Positions 50,483 through 59,267 of a stretch of 64,000 nucleotides of DNA are shown here, piece by piece. A program made the position numbers and the translations under genes. The notes beneath the pieces were generated by a model. The model ran no database searches, was not told the DNA's origin, and worked only from the letters and a program-made list of their open reading frames with translations. Source of the stretch: JBFONV01 sp040779335 (GTDB lineage: Bacteria; Pseudomonadota; Gammaproteobacteria; Enterobacterales; Alteromonadaceae). The stretch is from the NCBI GenBank assembly GCA_040779335.1, contig JBFONV010000004.1, positions 186,001 to 250,000 of the forward strand. The letters run 5' to 3'. The first letter of the stretch is position 1. The number at the start of each line of letters is the position of its first letter.

Positions 50483-52582
50483 ATGTCGTTTGAGCAAGAT
50501 GAAGAGATTCTTCAGGATTTTTTAATTGAAGCAGGTGAAATACTTGAATCGCTTTCTGAACAACTTGTCGAGTTGGAAAATGATCCCGATAACGCCGATT
50601 TGCTGAACGCTATCTTTAGAGGTTTTCATACTGTAAAAGGCGGCGCTGGATTTCTCTCATTAACTGAATTAGTCGACGCATGTCATGGTGCGGAAAATGT
50701 CTTTGATATTTTGCGTAATAATCAACGTTCTGTTACCTCTGAATTAATGGATGTTATTTTACAGGCACTTGATACCATCAATGCAATGTTTGCTGAAGTC
50801 CAAAGTGGTGAAGCTTTAACGCCAGCAGATCCAGGTTTATTGGCCGAATTACACCGATTAAGTATTCCTGAAAGCGAAGAAAGTACATCAGCACCCGAAC
50901 CAGAAAGTGGGGTTGTAGAAGAATCACCGCAAGAAATCCAAGCGGGTAATAGTTCTGACGAAATGACTGAAGATGAGTTTGAACGTTTACTTGATGAGCT
51001 TCACGGCAACAAAGCTTCTGCACCTGCTGTCGAAAGTAAACCTGCAGCTTCTTCTAATGGCGATGAAATTTCGGATGATGAATTTGAATCATTGCTTGAT
51101 GAATTGCATGGTCAAGGTGCATTTTCATCAAATGGTGCGGCAACGACCAGTTCCTCAACATCAAGTAATTCAGATGAAATAAATGATGACGAATTTGAAA
51201 GTTTGCTCGATGAACTTCATGGACAAGGCAAAGGCCCACAAAGTAAGCCCGCTGCATCGCAGCCTAAAGCAGCAGCACCCGCGCCAAAACCTAAAGCTGA
51301 AGCTCCTAAACCGGCGACTGCAAGCCAGCCAGCTGCAAAGGCTGTAGCACCAGCAAAAGATAAAAAACCAGCTCAACCTGCAACGCCGCAAGGTGAAACA
51401 ACAGTTCGTGTTGATACCAAACGCCTTGATCAAATTATGAATATGGTTGGTGAACTCGTACTGGTCAGAAATAGACTGACCAGTTTAGGCATGACCAAAG
51501 AAGATGAAGAACTGACTAAAGCGGTATCCAACTTAGATGCGGTGACCACTGATTTGCAAGGTGCGGTGATGAAAACTCGCATGCAGCCAATCAAAAAAGT
51601 ATTTGGTCGATTCCCTCGGGTTGTTCGGGATTTGGCTCGCAGTTTAAATAAAGAAATTAGGTTGATATTAGAAGGCGAAGAAACAGATTTAGACAAAAAC
51701 TTAGTTGAAGCGCTTGCCGATCCATTAGTGCATTTAGTCCGTAATTCTGTTGACCATGGTATAGAAGAGCCAAGTGTTCGAGAAGCAAACGGCAAACCGC
51801 GTGAAGGTACAGTGATCCTCTCTGCATCTCAAGAGGGAGATCATATTCTGCTGACCATAAGAGACGATGGTGCGGGAATGAATGCCGAAAAATTAAAAGA
51901 AATAGCAATTGCAAGGGGGGTTTTAGATCCTGACGCTGCGGCACGAATGGCTGATCGTGAAGCGTTTAATTTAATATTTGCTCCGGGCTTCTCGACAAAA
52001 ACAGAAATATCTGAAGTATCGGGGCGTGGCGTTGGTATGGATGTGGTTAAAACTAAAATCACTCAACTAAACGGCACGGTTAATATTGATTCCGAGCAAG
52101 GCATTGGTACGGTACTAGAGATTAAGGTACCACTAACATTAGCGATATTACCGACGTTAATGGTTGTTGTTGGTGAACAGACATTCGCACTACCATTGGC
52201 GGGCGTTAATGAAATATTCCATTTAGATTTAACAAATACCAATGTCGTCGATGGGCAGTTAACTATAATTGTGCGAGATAAAGCTATTCCATTGTTTTAC
52301 CTTGATCAATGGTTAGTGAGAGATTACGTCGACAAACCGCGCGACAAAGGACATGTGGTGATTGTACAGTTAGGGACGCAGCAAATAGGCTTTGTTGTTG
52401 ACAGTCTAATTGGTCAAGAAGAAGTGGTTATTAAACCACTAGATAGATTACTTCATGGTACTCCAGGTATGGCGGGTGCAACAATTACTAGTGACGGTGG
52501 TATCGCTCTTATTGTTGATGTGCCAAGTATGCTGAAGTACTACGCCAAGAAGTCAGTAGTCAATAAGAAATTACGTTCGTAG
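50483..52582 (+). CDS. cheA: CheA, chemotaxis histidine kinase
   Basis: 699 residues. P1 domain with phospho-acceptor His49 in RGFHTVKGGAGFL. A long linker (about 130-310) replaces the usual P2 and contains three near-identical acidic motifs of the form DExxxDEFExLLDELHG at about residues 159, 193 and 231, followed by an Ala/Pro/Lys-rich stretch. Then P3 dimerisation, P4 with HLVRNSVDHGIE (N box) and the GRGVGMDVVK lid, and P5. The linker probably corresponds to the region that meets ParP in relatives (LID). Confidence 0.96.
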   Translation: MSFEQDEEILQDFLIEAGEILESLSEQLVELENDPDNADLLNAIFRGFHTVKGGAGFLSLTELVDACHGAENVFDILRNNQRSVTSELMDVILQALDTINAMFAEVQSGEALTPADPGLLAELHRLSIPESEESTSAPEPESGVVEESPQEIQAGNSSDEMTEDEFERLLDELHGNKASAPAVESKPAASSNGDEISDDEFESLLDELHGQGAFSSNGAATTSSSTSSNSDEINDDEFESLLDELHGQGKGPQSKPAASQPKAAAPAPKPKAEAPKPATASQPAAKAVAPAKDKKPAQPATPQGETTVRVDTKRLDQIMNMVGELVLVRNRLTSLGMTKEDEELTKAVSNLDAVTTDLQGAVMKTRMQPIKKVFGRFPRVVRDLARSLNKEIRLILEGEETDLDKNLVEALADPLVHLVRNSVDHGIEEPSVREANGKPREGTVILSASQEGDHILLTIRDDGAGMNAEKLKEIAIARGVLDPDAAARMADREAFNLIFAPGFSTKTEISEVSGRGVGMDVVKTKITQLNGTVNIDSEQGIGTVLEIKVPLTLAILPTLMVVVGEQTFALPLAGVNEIFHLDLTNTNVVDGQLTIIVRDKAIPLFYLDQWLVRDYVDKPRDKGHVVIVQLGTQQIGFVVDSLIGQEEVVIKPLDRLLHGTPGMAGATITSDGGIALIVDVPSMLKYYAKKSVVNKKLRS

Positions 52583-52617
52583 CTATAAATATCATCTAAA
52601 AAGTAAAAGGAAAATTA

Positions 52618-53736
52618 ATGGCCTATAAGGTACTTGTAGTTGATGATTCTAGCTTTTTCAGACGTCGTGTTACCGATATTTTGAATAAGGATCCTAACCT
52701 TGAGGTCATTGATGTTGCAATAAATGGCATTGAAGCGGTTGAAAAAGCGATAAAATTAAAACCTGATGTCATTACGATGGACATTGAAATGCCATTGTTA
52801 AATGGCATCGAAGCAGTAAAACAAATTATGGCGCAGGCTCCTACGTCAATCATTATGTTTTCCTCATTGACCCATCAAGGTGCTAAAGCAACCTTAGACG
52901 CACTTGATGCTGGCGCATTGGATTTTCTCCCGAAAAAATTTAATGAGATCGCTAAAAACTCAGAGGATGCTGGAAGTTTGCTGCGACAACGTGTGACACA
53001 ATTGGCCCGTAAAAGGGGCTTTGCAGCTCGTCGTTCAGCTCCTGAAAGACCTCCGATACCTGGTAGGAAAGCGAGAGAACCGATTTCTACAAGGTCGATT
53101 GCTCCACAGAGTTCGCAACCAACGCCGAGTGGTCGAGTTAATAAGGCGTCAGGCAAAAAATATAAATTATTAGCTATAGGGACATCTACAGGGGGACCTA
53201 TAGCATTACAAAAAATCTTAACTCAGCTGCCAGCTAACTTTCCTTTACCTATCATCATGATTCAGCATATGCCCGCGGCTTTTACCGAAGCATTTGCCAA
53301 TAGACTTAATTCTTTGTGTCAAATCAACGTAAAGGAAGCTGCTGATGGCGATCTGTTAAAGCCCGGTCATGCCTATTTGGCTCCAGGCGGTCGTCAAATG
53401 ATTGTCGATGGCACAGAAAATGCTGCTAAAATAAAAATATTAGAAGATAGTTCTGATAGAATCGCGTTTAAACCTAGTGTAGACGTGAGTTTTGGCTCTG
53501 CGGCAAAAATTTACAGTGGTTCCGTTTTAGGAGTGATTTTAACCGGTATGGGCTCTGATGGAAGGGAAGGGTCACGTATGTTAAAAAATAAAGGCGCCAC
53601 TATTTGGGCACAAGACGAAGAAACTTGTGTGGTTTATGGTATGCCTCAGGCTGTTACCGCAGCGGGCATATCTGAATTATCACTAGCAATTGACGATATA
53701 ACATCGTCTATCTTAAAGGAAATACAATATGGATAA
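52618..53736 (+). CDS. cheB: CheB, receptor methylesterase
   Basis: 372 residues. Receiver domain with Asp55 (VITMDIEMP), a basic Ser/Arg/Pro-rich linker of about 40 residues, then the esterase domain with the catalytic Ser in IGTSTGGPIAL, His in MIQHMPAAF and Asp in GMGSDGREG. Removes methyl groups from chemoreceptors. Its end overlaps motC by 8 bp. cheR is not in the window. Confidence 0.95.
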   Translation: MAYKVLVVDDSSFFRRRVTDILNKDPNLEVIDVAINGIEAVEKAIKLKPDVITMDIEMPLLNGIEAVKQIMAQAPTSIIMFSSLTHQGAKATLDALDAGALDFLPKKFNEIAKNSEDAGSLLRQRVTQLARKRGFAARRSAPERPPIPGRKAREPISTRSIAPQSSQPTPSGRVNKASGKKYKLLAIGTSTGGPIALQKILTQLPANFPLPIIMIQHMPAAFTEAFANRLNSLCQINVKEAADGDLLKPGHAYLAPGGRQMIVDGTENAAKIKILEDSSDRIAFKPSVDVSFGSAAKIYSGSVLGVILTGMGSDGREGSRMLKNKGATIWAQDEETCVVYGMPQAVTAAGISELSLAIDDITSSILKEIQYG

Positions 53737-54472
53737 GTTGAGTATTGCAGGTTTAGTGATTGCAATATTAGCTATTTATATTGGATTCAGTCTTGATGGC
53801 GGAGCCATTTCTGCATTAATTGAATTACCTGCATTTATTATTGTCTTTGGTGGTACGATTGGGGCCGTATTATTACAGTCTTCACATGTACAATTTTTCC
53901 ATGCGATGTCGCTATTAAAGTGGATTTTTATACCACCAAAATATGATGTTGACGAAGGAATTGCCTCTATTGTTTCTTGGGCCGAGAAAGCGCGAGAATC
54001 TGGTTATTTAGCGCTTGAACATGTCGCCTTAGATCAAGAAGATAACTATACTTATAAAGGTTTAAATTTACTGGTAGATGGTGTTGAAGCTGAGAATTTT
54101 AAAGTTTCTTTAGAACTTGATTTAGACTTATACCGTGAACACAATTTACTCTCGGCGAATGTGTTTGAATCAATGGGCGGATACAGCCCTACCATCGGTA
54201 TTTTAGGGGCAGTACTCGGGTTAATACATGCCATGGGGAATTTAAGTGATCCAGGTTTGTTGGGGCAAGGTATCGCGACTGCATTTGTCGCCACTATATA
54301 TGGCGTTGGTTTTGCTAATCTCATTTATTTGCCCATTGCGAATAAGCTTAGAGCAATCATTCATCAACAGACTATGTATCGTGAAATGATGGCTGAAGGA
54401 TTGTTAGCGATAGCCAATGCTGAGAATCCTCATGCGATAGAAAATAAGCTATCAGCATTTAGGTTACAGTAG
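53729..54472 (+). CDS. motC: MotC, stator A subunit (MotA family)
   Basis: 247-residue membrane protein of the MotA/PomA/MotC group with four membrane helices. VFGGTIGAVLLQSS and GGYSPTIGILGAVLGLIHAM mark helices 2 and 3; ATAFVATIYGVGFANLIYLPIANKL marks helix 4. Position after cheB and the pair with the next gene match the Pseudomonas motCD layout. Whether the ion is H+ or Na+ is not decided here. Confidence 0.9.
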   Translation: MDKLSIAGLVIAILAIYIGFSLDGGAISALIELPAFIIVFGGTIGAVLLQSSHVQFFHAMSLLKWIFIPPKYDVDEGIASIVSWAEKARESGYLALEHVALDQEDNYTYKGLNLLVDGVEAENFKVSLELDLDLYREHNLLSANVFESMGGYSPTIGILGAVLGLIHAMGNLSDPGLLGQGIATAFVATIYGVGFANLIYLPIANKLRAIIHQQTMYREMMAEGLLAIANAENPHAIENKLSAFRLQ

Positions 54473-55443
54473 TGAATCGGTTACGTAAAAGAAGGCACTC
54501 GGTTGAACATGATAACGTCCATCGTTGGTTGGTATCATATGCCGATTACATGACGTTATTATTCGCGTTATTTGTGGTTTTATATGCGATGGCTATTGTC
54601 AATGAAAAACCTTTTGAAACCATAACAGAATCGATTGGTCGGGTTTTTCAAGCAAACGAAGAACAACCTAAAAATAGAGGCCATGGTGATGATATTCTCC
54701 CTGTCAATAGCAGCAAAACGAATAAGCGTTTGTATGGTAATGACATTTTGGATGAAGCAGGTCCTGAATTAGTCGAAGGTGAATCGGAATTATCGAACAT
54801 ATCAGATAGTGTCGTTGGCACAAACTTAACCTCGCTTGAAAAAGAGCTTCATAGCGCTCTTTATGATGTTATTGAATCTGGTTTTGCCGAATTACAAATT
54901 GATGGTGATTGGTTGGAGATAGAGCTTAATAGTGGTTTACTATTTCCTAGTGGTTCATCTTCTCCAACTAATTCGGCTAAGGCGATTCTTTCTGTTATTT
55001 ATGACGTAATAGGGAAAGTCAGTAATTTTATCCGAATTAGAGGCTATACTGATAATCAACCTATTAATAATGAAGTGTTTTCTTCAAATTGGGAGTTGTC
55101 AGTTTATCGTGCTACCGCGATTTTAAGGTTACTTGAAGAGTTCACCATTGACCCTGCTCGTATGGCCGTTGAAGGCTATGGTGAATATGCGCCAAATGCC
55201 GATAATATGACTAAAGAAGGTCGAGCAAAAAATCGTCGAGTGGTCATAGCATTATCTAAATACGGTTTAGAGAAAAAGAATTTGCTTGCGACTCCGACGA
55301 TAAGCGTAAAAGATGTTGAAGCGATCACTCAAATAGAAGACTTAAATGAACCCGATAATGAAGTAAAAATTATTCGTCTCGACAATGGAGGCATCCGTAT
55401 TACAACCAGAGATGATAATGAATCGTCTGATAATGATAAATAG
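54472..55443 (+). CDS. motD: MotD, stator B subunit (MotB family)
   Basis: 323 residues. One membrane helix (YADYMTLLFALFVVLYAMAIV) with the ion-carrying Asp25, then a plug/linker and an OmpA-like peptidoglycan-binding domain (about 150-265) with IRGYTDNQPI and ATAILRLLEE...GYGEYAP. GTG start overlaps the motC stop by one base (TAGTG). The C-terminal tail (about 270-323) is polar and charged. Confidence 0.92.
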   Translation: MNRLRKRRHSVEHDNVHRWLVSYADYMTLLFALFVVLYAMAIVNEKPFETITESIGRVFQANEEQPKNRGHGDDILPVNSSKTNKRLYGNDILDEAGPELVEGESELSNISDSVVGTNLTSLEKELHSALYDVIESGFAELQIDGDWLEIELNSGLLFPSGSSSPTNSAKAILSVIYDVIGKVSNFIRIRGYTDNQPINNEVFSSNWELSVYRATAILRLLEEFTIDPARMAVEGYGEYAPNADNMTKEGRAKNRRVVIALSKYGLEKKNLLATPTISVKDVEAITQIEDLNEPDNEVKIIRLDNGGIRITTRDDNESSDNDK

Positions 55444-55452
55444 GATAATCAA

Positions 55453-56229
55453 TTGGTAGTTTGGACTGTTGCAAATCAAAAAGGTGGGGTTGGAAAAACG
55501 ACATCGACTATAACACTTGGCGGCTTATTGGCTGCTCAAGGTTATAGAGTGCTGCTTGTTGATACCGATCCACATGCTTCTTTAAGCTATTATTTTGGTA
55601 TTGAGTCTGACGAACTTGAATTGAGTGTGTATGATCTTTTCATTCAAGTATCAACCAAAGAACAAATTTTACAGAGCCTTTGCCCAACCCAGTACCCTAA
55701 TATAGATATATTGCCTGCTAGTATGGGACTAGCGACACTAGATAGATCTTTGGGAACCAAAGGAGGTATGGGATTAGTGCTTAAAAAGGCAATGCAAAAA
55801 CTTGATGGTGAGTATGACTTTATTCTGATGGATTGTCCGCCGGTGCTCGGTGTTTTAATGGTTAACGCATTAGCAGCATCTGATCGCATCATTGTTCCTG
55901 TTCAAACTGAATTTCTAGCCCTTAAAGGTTTAGAGCGCATGATGAAAACAATGGAAATCATGCAAGGAGAGCAAGAGAAGCCATTTACCTATACCATTGT
56001 CCCTACTATGTTTGATAAAAGAACCAAAGCATCTTTGCAAGCGTATAGAAAACTGCAAGAGCTCTACCCAGAAAGCGTCTGGCCTGGTGTCATCCCTATA
56101 GATACTAATTTTAGAAATGCCAGTGTCGCACAAAAGGTGCCGTCAGATTATGCGATTTCTTCGCGTGGCGTGTATGCTTATAAAAGCTTGTTACAGTATT
56201 TATTGAAAATGCACTCGGTGGTTAAGTAA
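55453..56229 (+). CDS. parC: ParC, ParA-family ATPase for polar chemotaxis arrays
   Basis: 258 residues. Walker A KGGVGKT at 10-16, VDTDPHASLSYYFG and LMDCPPVLGVLMVNAL. In Vibrio ParC brings chemosensory arrays to the pole together with ParP. Start is TTG at 55453, the only plausible start next to the Walker A; AGGA lies upstream. The next gene, parP, begins right after its stop. A plasmid-partition role is excluded by the chemotaxis context. Confidence 0.9.
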   Translation: MVVWTVANQKGGVGKTTSTITLGGLLAAQGYRVLLVDTDPHASLSYYFGIESDELELSVYDLFIQVSTKEQILQSLCPTQYPNIDILPASMGLATLDRSLGTKGGMGLVLKKAMQKLDGEYDFILMDCPPVLGVLMVNALAASDRIIVPVQTEFLALKGLERMMKTMEIMQGEQEKPFTYTIVPTMFDKRTKASLQAYRKLQELYPESVWPGVIPIDTNFRNASVAQKVPSDYAISSRGVYAYKSLLQYLLKMHSVVK

Positions 56230-57018
56230 ATGGCCAAATCGTTAGAGGCAAATAAAAAATTAATGCAAAACTATCTGTCAGAACTGCTGACAGAAGAGGT
56301 GGAGGAAGTTGCTTCTTCCTTGCCGACAACAGTAATTGAAAAAAAGACTAATGATAAAAACTTAGAAAAACTGTTGGAAAATGTTTCGACTAAAGAACCG
56401 GTAATAGTGTCTCGAAAATCGCAATATAAAGCCGAAACAAAAGTTGTTGAAAGAGAAACGGTTGAACAAGTTCCTGTCGCGCATAAAAAGCCAGCTGTTA
56501 AAGAAGAAATACCAATTGAAACGCGCAAGAGTCAAGGTGACATAGCGCTGAAGGTCGAGCATAATTATCGTCAAGGTAGCTTTCAAGCAATGTTTTTTGA
56601 CGTAGCAGGTTTGACTATTGCAGTACCGTTGATCGAGCTTGGCGGTATTCATAATGTTGAAAAAACTAATAGTTTAATGGGGAAACCTGATTGGTTTAAG
56701 GGCGTTATGATCCACCGAGAGGAACAAATTAATGTTGTTGATACCGCAATGTGGGTTATGCCAGAGAAGTGTGACGAGGCTTTAATTAATTCTCTTGAAT
56801 ATCAATACATTATAATGCTAAGTGATAGTTCGTGGGGATTAATGGCTGAGCATTTAGTTGATACGGTAACACTTCAACAAGAAGATGTTAAATGGCTAGA
56901 TTCTCCCAGTAAAAGACCTTGGTTGGCGGGATTGGTGAAAGATAGAATGTGTGCTTTACTCGAAGTAGAGTCATTAATTAAATTGCTAAATGATGGCGCG
57001 AATATCCATCAAAAATGA
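56230..57018 (+). CDS. parP: ParP, CheW-domain protein that anchors arrays
   Basis: 262 residues: a charged, Glu/Lys-rich N-terminal part (1 to about 105) and a CheW-like domain (about 110-255) with MFFDVAGLTIAVPLIELGGIHNV and WFKGVMIHREEQINVVD. In Vibrio ParP binds ParC and the linker region of CheA. Begins on the base after the parC stop. Call rests on domain layout and on the parC-parP-cheW order. Confidence 0.88.
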   Translation: MAKSLEANKKLMQNYLSELLTEEVEEVASSLPTTVIEKKTNDKNLEKLLENVSTKEPVIVSRKSQYKAETKVVERETVEQVPVAHKKPAVKEEIPIETRKSQGDIALKVEHNYRQGSFQAMFFDVAGLTIAVPLIELGGIHNVEKTNSLMGKPDWFKGVMIHREEQINVVDTAMWVMPEKCDEALINSLEYQYIIMLSDSSWGLMAEHLVDTVTLQQEDVKWLDSPSKRPWLAGLVKDRMCALLEVESLIKLLNDGANIHQK

Positions 57019-57081
57019 ATTGAGCCACAAGATTTTTAAGAATGTGGATTTAACTGTTTTACAATGTAAGGGGCGAGCAGT

Positions 57082-57576
57082 ATGTCTGACGAAAGACGCA
57101 GTGCAAGTGAAAAAGTAGATGCCAATGATGAGGTACTACAATGGGTAACGTTTAAATTAGATAGTGAAACGTATGGTATTAATGTAATGCAAGTGCAAGA
57201 GGTCTTGCGATACAGTGAAATAGCGCCTGTACCTGGAGCCCCTAACTACGTGCTTGGTATTATTAATTTACGCGGCAATGTTGTTACTGTTATTGATACT
57301 AGGGCTCGTTTTGGCTTAGAAGCGTCAGAAGTTACCGATAATACTAGAGTCGTGATTATAGAAGCTGAAAAACAAGTTATTGGTATTTTAGTAGATAGTG
57401 TCGCCGAAGTTGTTTATCTAAAAGCATCCGAAATCGATGTTGCACCTAATGTTGGTAATGATGAAAGTGCTAAATTCATTCAAGGGGTGTCAAATAGAGA
57501 CGGTGAATTGCTGATATTAGTTGATTTAGACAAACTGCTCTCAGATGATGAATGGGATGAACTTAAGCAATTTTAA
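57082..57576 (+). CDS. cheW: CheW, chemotaxis coupling protein
   Basis: 164 residues, two-lobed CheW fold that joins receptors to CheA. Clear family segments: WVTFKLDSETYGINVMQVQEVLRY, APVPGAPNYVLGIINLRGNVVTVIDTR and IQGVSNRDGELLILVDLDKLL. GGGGCGAG lies before the ATG. A terminator follows. Confidence 0.96.
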   Translation: MSDERRSASEKVDANDEVLQWVTFKLDSETYGINVMQVQEVLRYSEIAPVPGAPNYVLGIINLRGNVVTVIDTRARFGLEASEVTDNTRVVIIEAEKQVIGILVDSVAEVVYLKASEIDVAPNVGNDESAKFIQGVSNRDGELLILVDLDKLLSDDEWDELKQF

Positions 57577-57591
57577 TGACAAAATTACCTT

Positions 57592-57618
57592 AAAGCCTGT
57601 GTTATTGCAGGCTTTTTT
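57592..57618 (+). terminator. Rho-independent terminator after cheW
   Basis: AAAGCCTG (57592-57599) pairs with CAGGCTTT (57608-57615) across 8 nt and continues in a T tract to 57618. The DUF2802 gene begins 16 bp later, so some read-through or attenuation is likely. Confidence 0.83.
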
Positions 57619-57633
57619 GTTCAGGCTCTCTAT

Positions 57634-58098
57634 ATGTCACAGACTACGTTATTGTTAATAGTATTGTCGTCGCTTCTAACTGCGGTCGTCACTATTATTT
57701 TTGTTTGGCTGAAAATAAAGTCATTCAATTCGATGCAAAATATATTAACCGCTCAAATTCAAAGTAATGAACTTATTATTACTGAAATTCAATCATCTAT
57801 CACTTTCCTAGAAAAGAAAATCGAAAAGCTAACATTGGAAGATGAGCGTTATCAAAATGAAAACAATATGATTTCTAAACAGTTAGAGCATAGAACGAAA
57901 ACTATTCAACAAGAGCTACAAGATTTTCGGCTACAGCTTGAACAGATACAACAACAACAGCCTGAAGACAAGTTATATAGCCGAGCGTTGAAAATGGCCA
58001 AGCTCGGTGCCGATGTTGACGAAATTGTTCAAGAATGTGAGATCCCTAGAGCCGAAGCAGAAATGTTGCTTGCAGTGCACCATAAAATTAAAAATTAG
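57634..58098 (+). CDS. DUF2802 membrane-anchored coiled-coil protein
   Basis: 154 residues: one N-terminal membrane helix (LLLIVLSSLLTAVVTIIFVWL), a long coiled coil (about 45-112) and a C-terminal helix-turn-helix-like motif (ALKMAKLGADVDEIVQECEIPRAEAEMLLAVH). Proteins of this family commonly follow cheW in polar flagellar clusters of gammaproteobacteria; their role is unknown. The tail motif occurs in many coiled-coil proteins of unknown job. Downstream to mlaA (58099-58360) nothing clear was found. Confidence 0.82.
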   Translation: MSQTTLLLIVLSSLLTAVVTIIFVWLKIKSFNSMQNILTAQIQSNELIITEIQSSITFLEKKIEKLTLEDERYQNENNMISKQLEHRTKTIQQELQDFRLQLEQIQQQQPEDKLYSRALKMAKLGADVDEIVQECEIPRAEAEMLLAVHHKIKN

Positions 58099-58360
58099 CA
58101 TCTTTAATTCTTTATCATGTGGACGTTAATTATTGTGAATTATGCAGCGAAGAAATTCATGTTAATCAATTGCCATGAAAGCACCTAAGCAAGGTTATAA
58201 AAGCTGATAGTGTCCAAATTTAACCATTAACACTCAAATTTAGACGTTATATTCGGGCAAATAGTGTGAGAAAATTCTCGGCCGTGATAAACTCCTTTTT
58301 TTCTAGGCGAAACAGCGCTTTTAATTCAACTTTTATCATAAATAGGCAAGGATTCTGTTG

Positions 58361-59143
58361 GTGAATTTTTCTTTTTATACTCGTTCAAAATACCTAAAAA
58401 ATATAGCCAGTGTATTATTTTTAGTATTGTTGTCTGCATGTTCCACAACCTCTTCGGTCAACAACGTAAAAGGCGATCCGAAAGATCCGTTAGAGTCAAT
58501 TAATCGACCATTTTGGACTTTTACCTGGGATTATGCCGACAAATATATCTTTAAACCGGCCTCTGAAGGGTATGTAGAATATGTCCCTGTTTTTGTTAGA
58601 ACGGGCATGTATAACATGGCTCTTAATTTGAATGAACCCTCATCAATAATCAATAACTTATTACAGGCAAAGTTTTCAAACGCCGCTAAGGATACTGGGC
58701 GCTTTTTGCTAAATTCAACTATTGGTTTGTTTGGTTTTTTTGATCCCGCGAGCGATTTTGGTTGGGCTCGTCAACAGGAAGAATTTGGTGAAGTGCTAGG
58801 TTCATACGGGGTTGGAGATGGACCTTATTTGGTTGTTCCAGCGCTAGGACCCAGTTCAGTGCGTGAAGAAGTAGGTGATTATGTTGATCGTTATTATTGG
58901 CCTCTTGCAATCATCGATTTTTGGCCTAATATTGCTCGCGCAGCGGTTATTGGTCTAGAACAAAGAGCGGCCTTGAAAGATCAAGAAACACTTATTACTG
59001 AGGCTATTGATCCCTATGAATTTGTCAAAAATGCTTATTTTCAAAATATGAAATTTAAAGTTTATGATGGCAATCCGCCCATAGAGATCAATCAAGAAGA
59101 AGAAGCTGAATTAGAAAGCTTTCTTGAAGAATTAGATGAATAA
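58361..59143 (+). CDS. mlaA: MlaA-family outer-membrane lipoprotein
   Basis: 260-residue lipoprotein (lipobox LLSAC) that in relatives takes mislocalised phospholipid out of the outer leaflet and hands it to MlaC. Family motifs: DPLESINRPFWTFTWDYADKYIFKP, LNEPSSIINNLLQAKF and DFGWARQQEEFGEVLGSYGVGDGPYLVVPALGPSSVRE. GTG at 58361 is 8 bp after AAGGA; a TTG three bases earlier is less well placed. The acidic C-terminus (EEEAELESFLEELDE) is lineage-type. No other mla genes nearby. Confidence 0.92.
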   Translation: MNFSFYTRSKYLKNIASVLFLVLLSACSTTSSVNNVKGDPKDPLESINRPFWTFTWDYADKYIFKPASEGYVEYVPVFVRTGMYNMALNLNEPSSIINNLLQAKFSNAAKDTGRFLLNSTIGLFGFFDPASDFGWARQQEEFGEVLGSYGVGDGPYLVVPALGPSSVREEVGDYVDRYYWPLAIIDFWPNIARAAVIGLEQRAALKDQETLITEAIDPYEFVKNAYFQNMKFKVYDGNPPIEINQEEEAELESFLEELDE

Positions 59144-59163
59144 TTGTTTTGTCGTAAAACAAT
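59143..59163. terminator. Weak hairpin after mlaA
   Basis: ATTGTTTT (59143-59150) pairs with AAAACAAT (59156-59163), 5-nt loop GTCGT. There is no T tract after it, so terminator function is doubtful. Confidence 0.33.
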
Positions 59164-59267
59164 CAGTACAGTTATTTGAGTTATCGCAGAATTATTAATT
59201 TCATGGCAGAATTGTCATAATAATAAATATAGTAATACCAGTGTTTAATAGGATGTAACTTCTTTCA

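Noticed and set aside
55453..57018. ParA-like gene plus partner as a plasmid or chromosome partition system
   Set aside because: The partner is a CheW-domain protein and the neighbours are cheB, motCD and cheW, so this is the polar chemotaxis ParC/ParP pair.
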